DNA of 36,427 bases, from positions 1-36,427 of the forward strand of contig JASJCQ010000025.1 in assembly GCA_030065915.1 (NCBI GenBank), in the 5' to 3' direction. The stretch's first letter is position 1. The number at the start of each line of letters is the position of its first letter. The notes below the pieces were generated by a model. The model saw nothing but the letters and a program-made list of their open reading frames with translations. It was not told the origin of the DNA and searched no databases. Source of the DNA: Woeseiaceae bacterium. Its GTDB lineage: Bacteria > Pseudomonadota > Gammaproteobacteria > Steroidobacterales > Woeseiaceae. Made by a program: the position numbers and the translations under genes. Below are positions 35,961 through 36,427 of the stretch, one piece after another.

Positions 35961-36427
35961 TCAGGCGGTAACGACAATCTTCCCCATCTGTTGATTGGAG
36001 GCCATGTACTTGTGTGCCTGCCGAATCTCGGACAGCGTGAAGACCCTGTCGATCAGGGGGAAGAGCGCGCGCGTCCTGAGCCGGGCATTGATGAAATCGG
36101 TGGCCTTCTTCAGGCGAGCCGGGTCTTTTGACGTCTCGAAGATCGTGTAGCCACGAACCGTAAGTCCCTTAGCCAGCGCCGGGAACAGAGGAAACGGGGT
36201 CGGTTCCTCGTCCAGCGCGCCATACTCGACAATCGTAGCCAGCGGCGCTGCGGCGTCTGCGAGCTCGGACAGGATGGGACCCCCAATCGGGTCGAGGATC
36301 AGATCTGCTCCGCTGCCACCCGTAAGCTCCATTACGGATTCAGCTAACTTGTTCTCATCCGTCGCGATGACGTAGTCGGCGCCGACATCGGAGATAGACC
36401 GCTTCTTCTCGACACCGCGCGTGGCGG
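35961..36427 (-). CDS. Zinc-type alcohol dehydrogenase/quinone oxidoreductase-like protein, 5' end cut
   Basis: Only the C-terminal 154 codons are in the window. The NADP-binding half is visible: ATRGVEKKRSISDVGADYV, then LAESVMELTGGSGADLILDP, IGGPILSELADAAAP, and the terminal FTLSEIRQAHKYMASNQQMG, all characteristic of medium-chain reductases of the quinone oxidoreductase group. The start and GroES-like half lie to the right of the window. The frame remains open to the window end. Reaction is probably NADPH-dependent reduction of a quinone or enone, not proven. Confidence 0.9.
   Translation of the reverse strand, partial: ATRGVEKKRSISDVGADYVIATDENKLAESVMELTGGSGADLILDPIGGPILSELADAAAPLATIVEYGALDEEPTPFPLFPALAKGLTVRGYTIFETSKDPARLKKATDFINARLRTRALFPLIDRVFTLSEIRQAHKYMASNQQMGKIVVTA

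Overview
The window reads as chromosome of a GC-rich Gammaproteobacterium. The evidence is Kdo transferase and HldE (lipopolysaccharide core), a TolC-type outer-membrane channel, Mpl, CpdA, and a tkt-gap-pgk-pyk glycolytic order. Several small details would fit the marine Woeseia/Steroidobacter neighbourhood, but that placement is inference. No rRNA, tRNA, CRISPR array, insertion sequence or prophage gene was seen. Almost everything is core metabolism, packed densely in short operons.

Layout. (1) 1-9921, minus strand: tkt > gap > pgk > pyk > penicillin-acylase-family hydrolase > MoxR ATPase > VWA/CoxE-like protein (cut by the window edge). A hairpin and a candidate start-proximal promoter separate pgk from pyk. 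(2) 10135-15615, plus strand: metK-ahcY (SAM synthesis and SAH recycling), then cpdA (cAMP phosphodiesterase), a TraB/GumN-family secreted protein and hemL. (3) 15639-18176, minus strand: a LON-domain protein, mpl and a small membrane protein, with rnd divergent. (4) 19350-23626: adk faces a pyrophosphate module, PPi-dependent phosphofructokinase (pfp) followed by the K+-independent proton-pumping pyrophosphatase hppA. (5) 23772-24489: a membrane protein plus XRE regulator pair behind a promoter framed by two 20-bp palindromes. (6) 24553-27791: an unusual signal peptidase I with an extra N-terminal membrane domain, and a PAS-GGDEF-EAL protein. (7) 28074-33304: an envelope cluster with a PCM-like methyltransferase, rhodanese, tolC, and convergent hldE-waaA. 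(8) 33428-36427: an accessory tail with a Nudix hydrolase, a 315-bp stretch without a gene, a GFA-family protein, a 55-residue membrane protein, an alpha/beta hydrolase and a partial quinone-oxidoreductase-like dehydrogenase.

How they work together. The glycolytic operon, PPi-PFK, H+-PPase and adenylate kinase form a PPi-economising central carbon and energy set: PPi made in biosynthesis (including by MetK) can drive fructose-6-phosphate phosphorylation or proton pumping. The most unusual sequence signals are non-coding. The whole 175-nt pfp-hppA gap can fold into stacked structures, ending in a possible three-way junction just before the hppA ribosome binding site. An inverted repeat encloses the cpdA start codon. 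A 9-bp hairpin sits at the predicted 5' end of adk mRNA. The paired palindromes control the membrane-protein/XRE operon. No complete novel defence or mobile system is visible.
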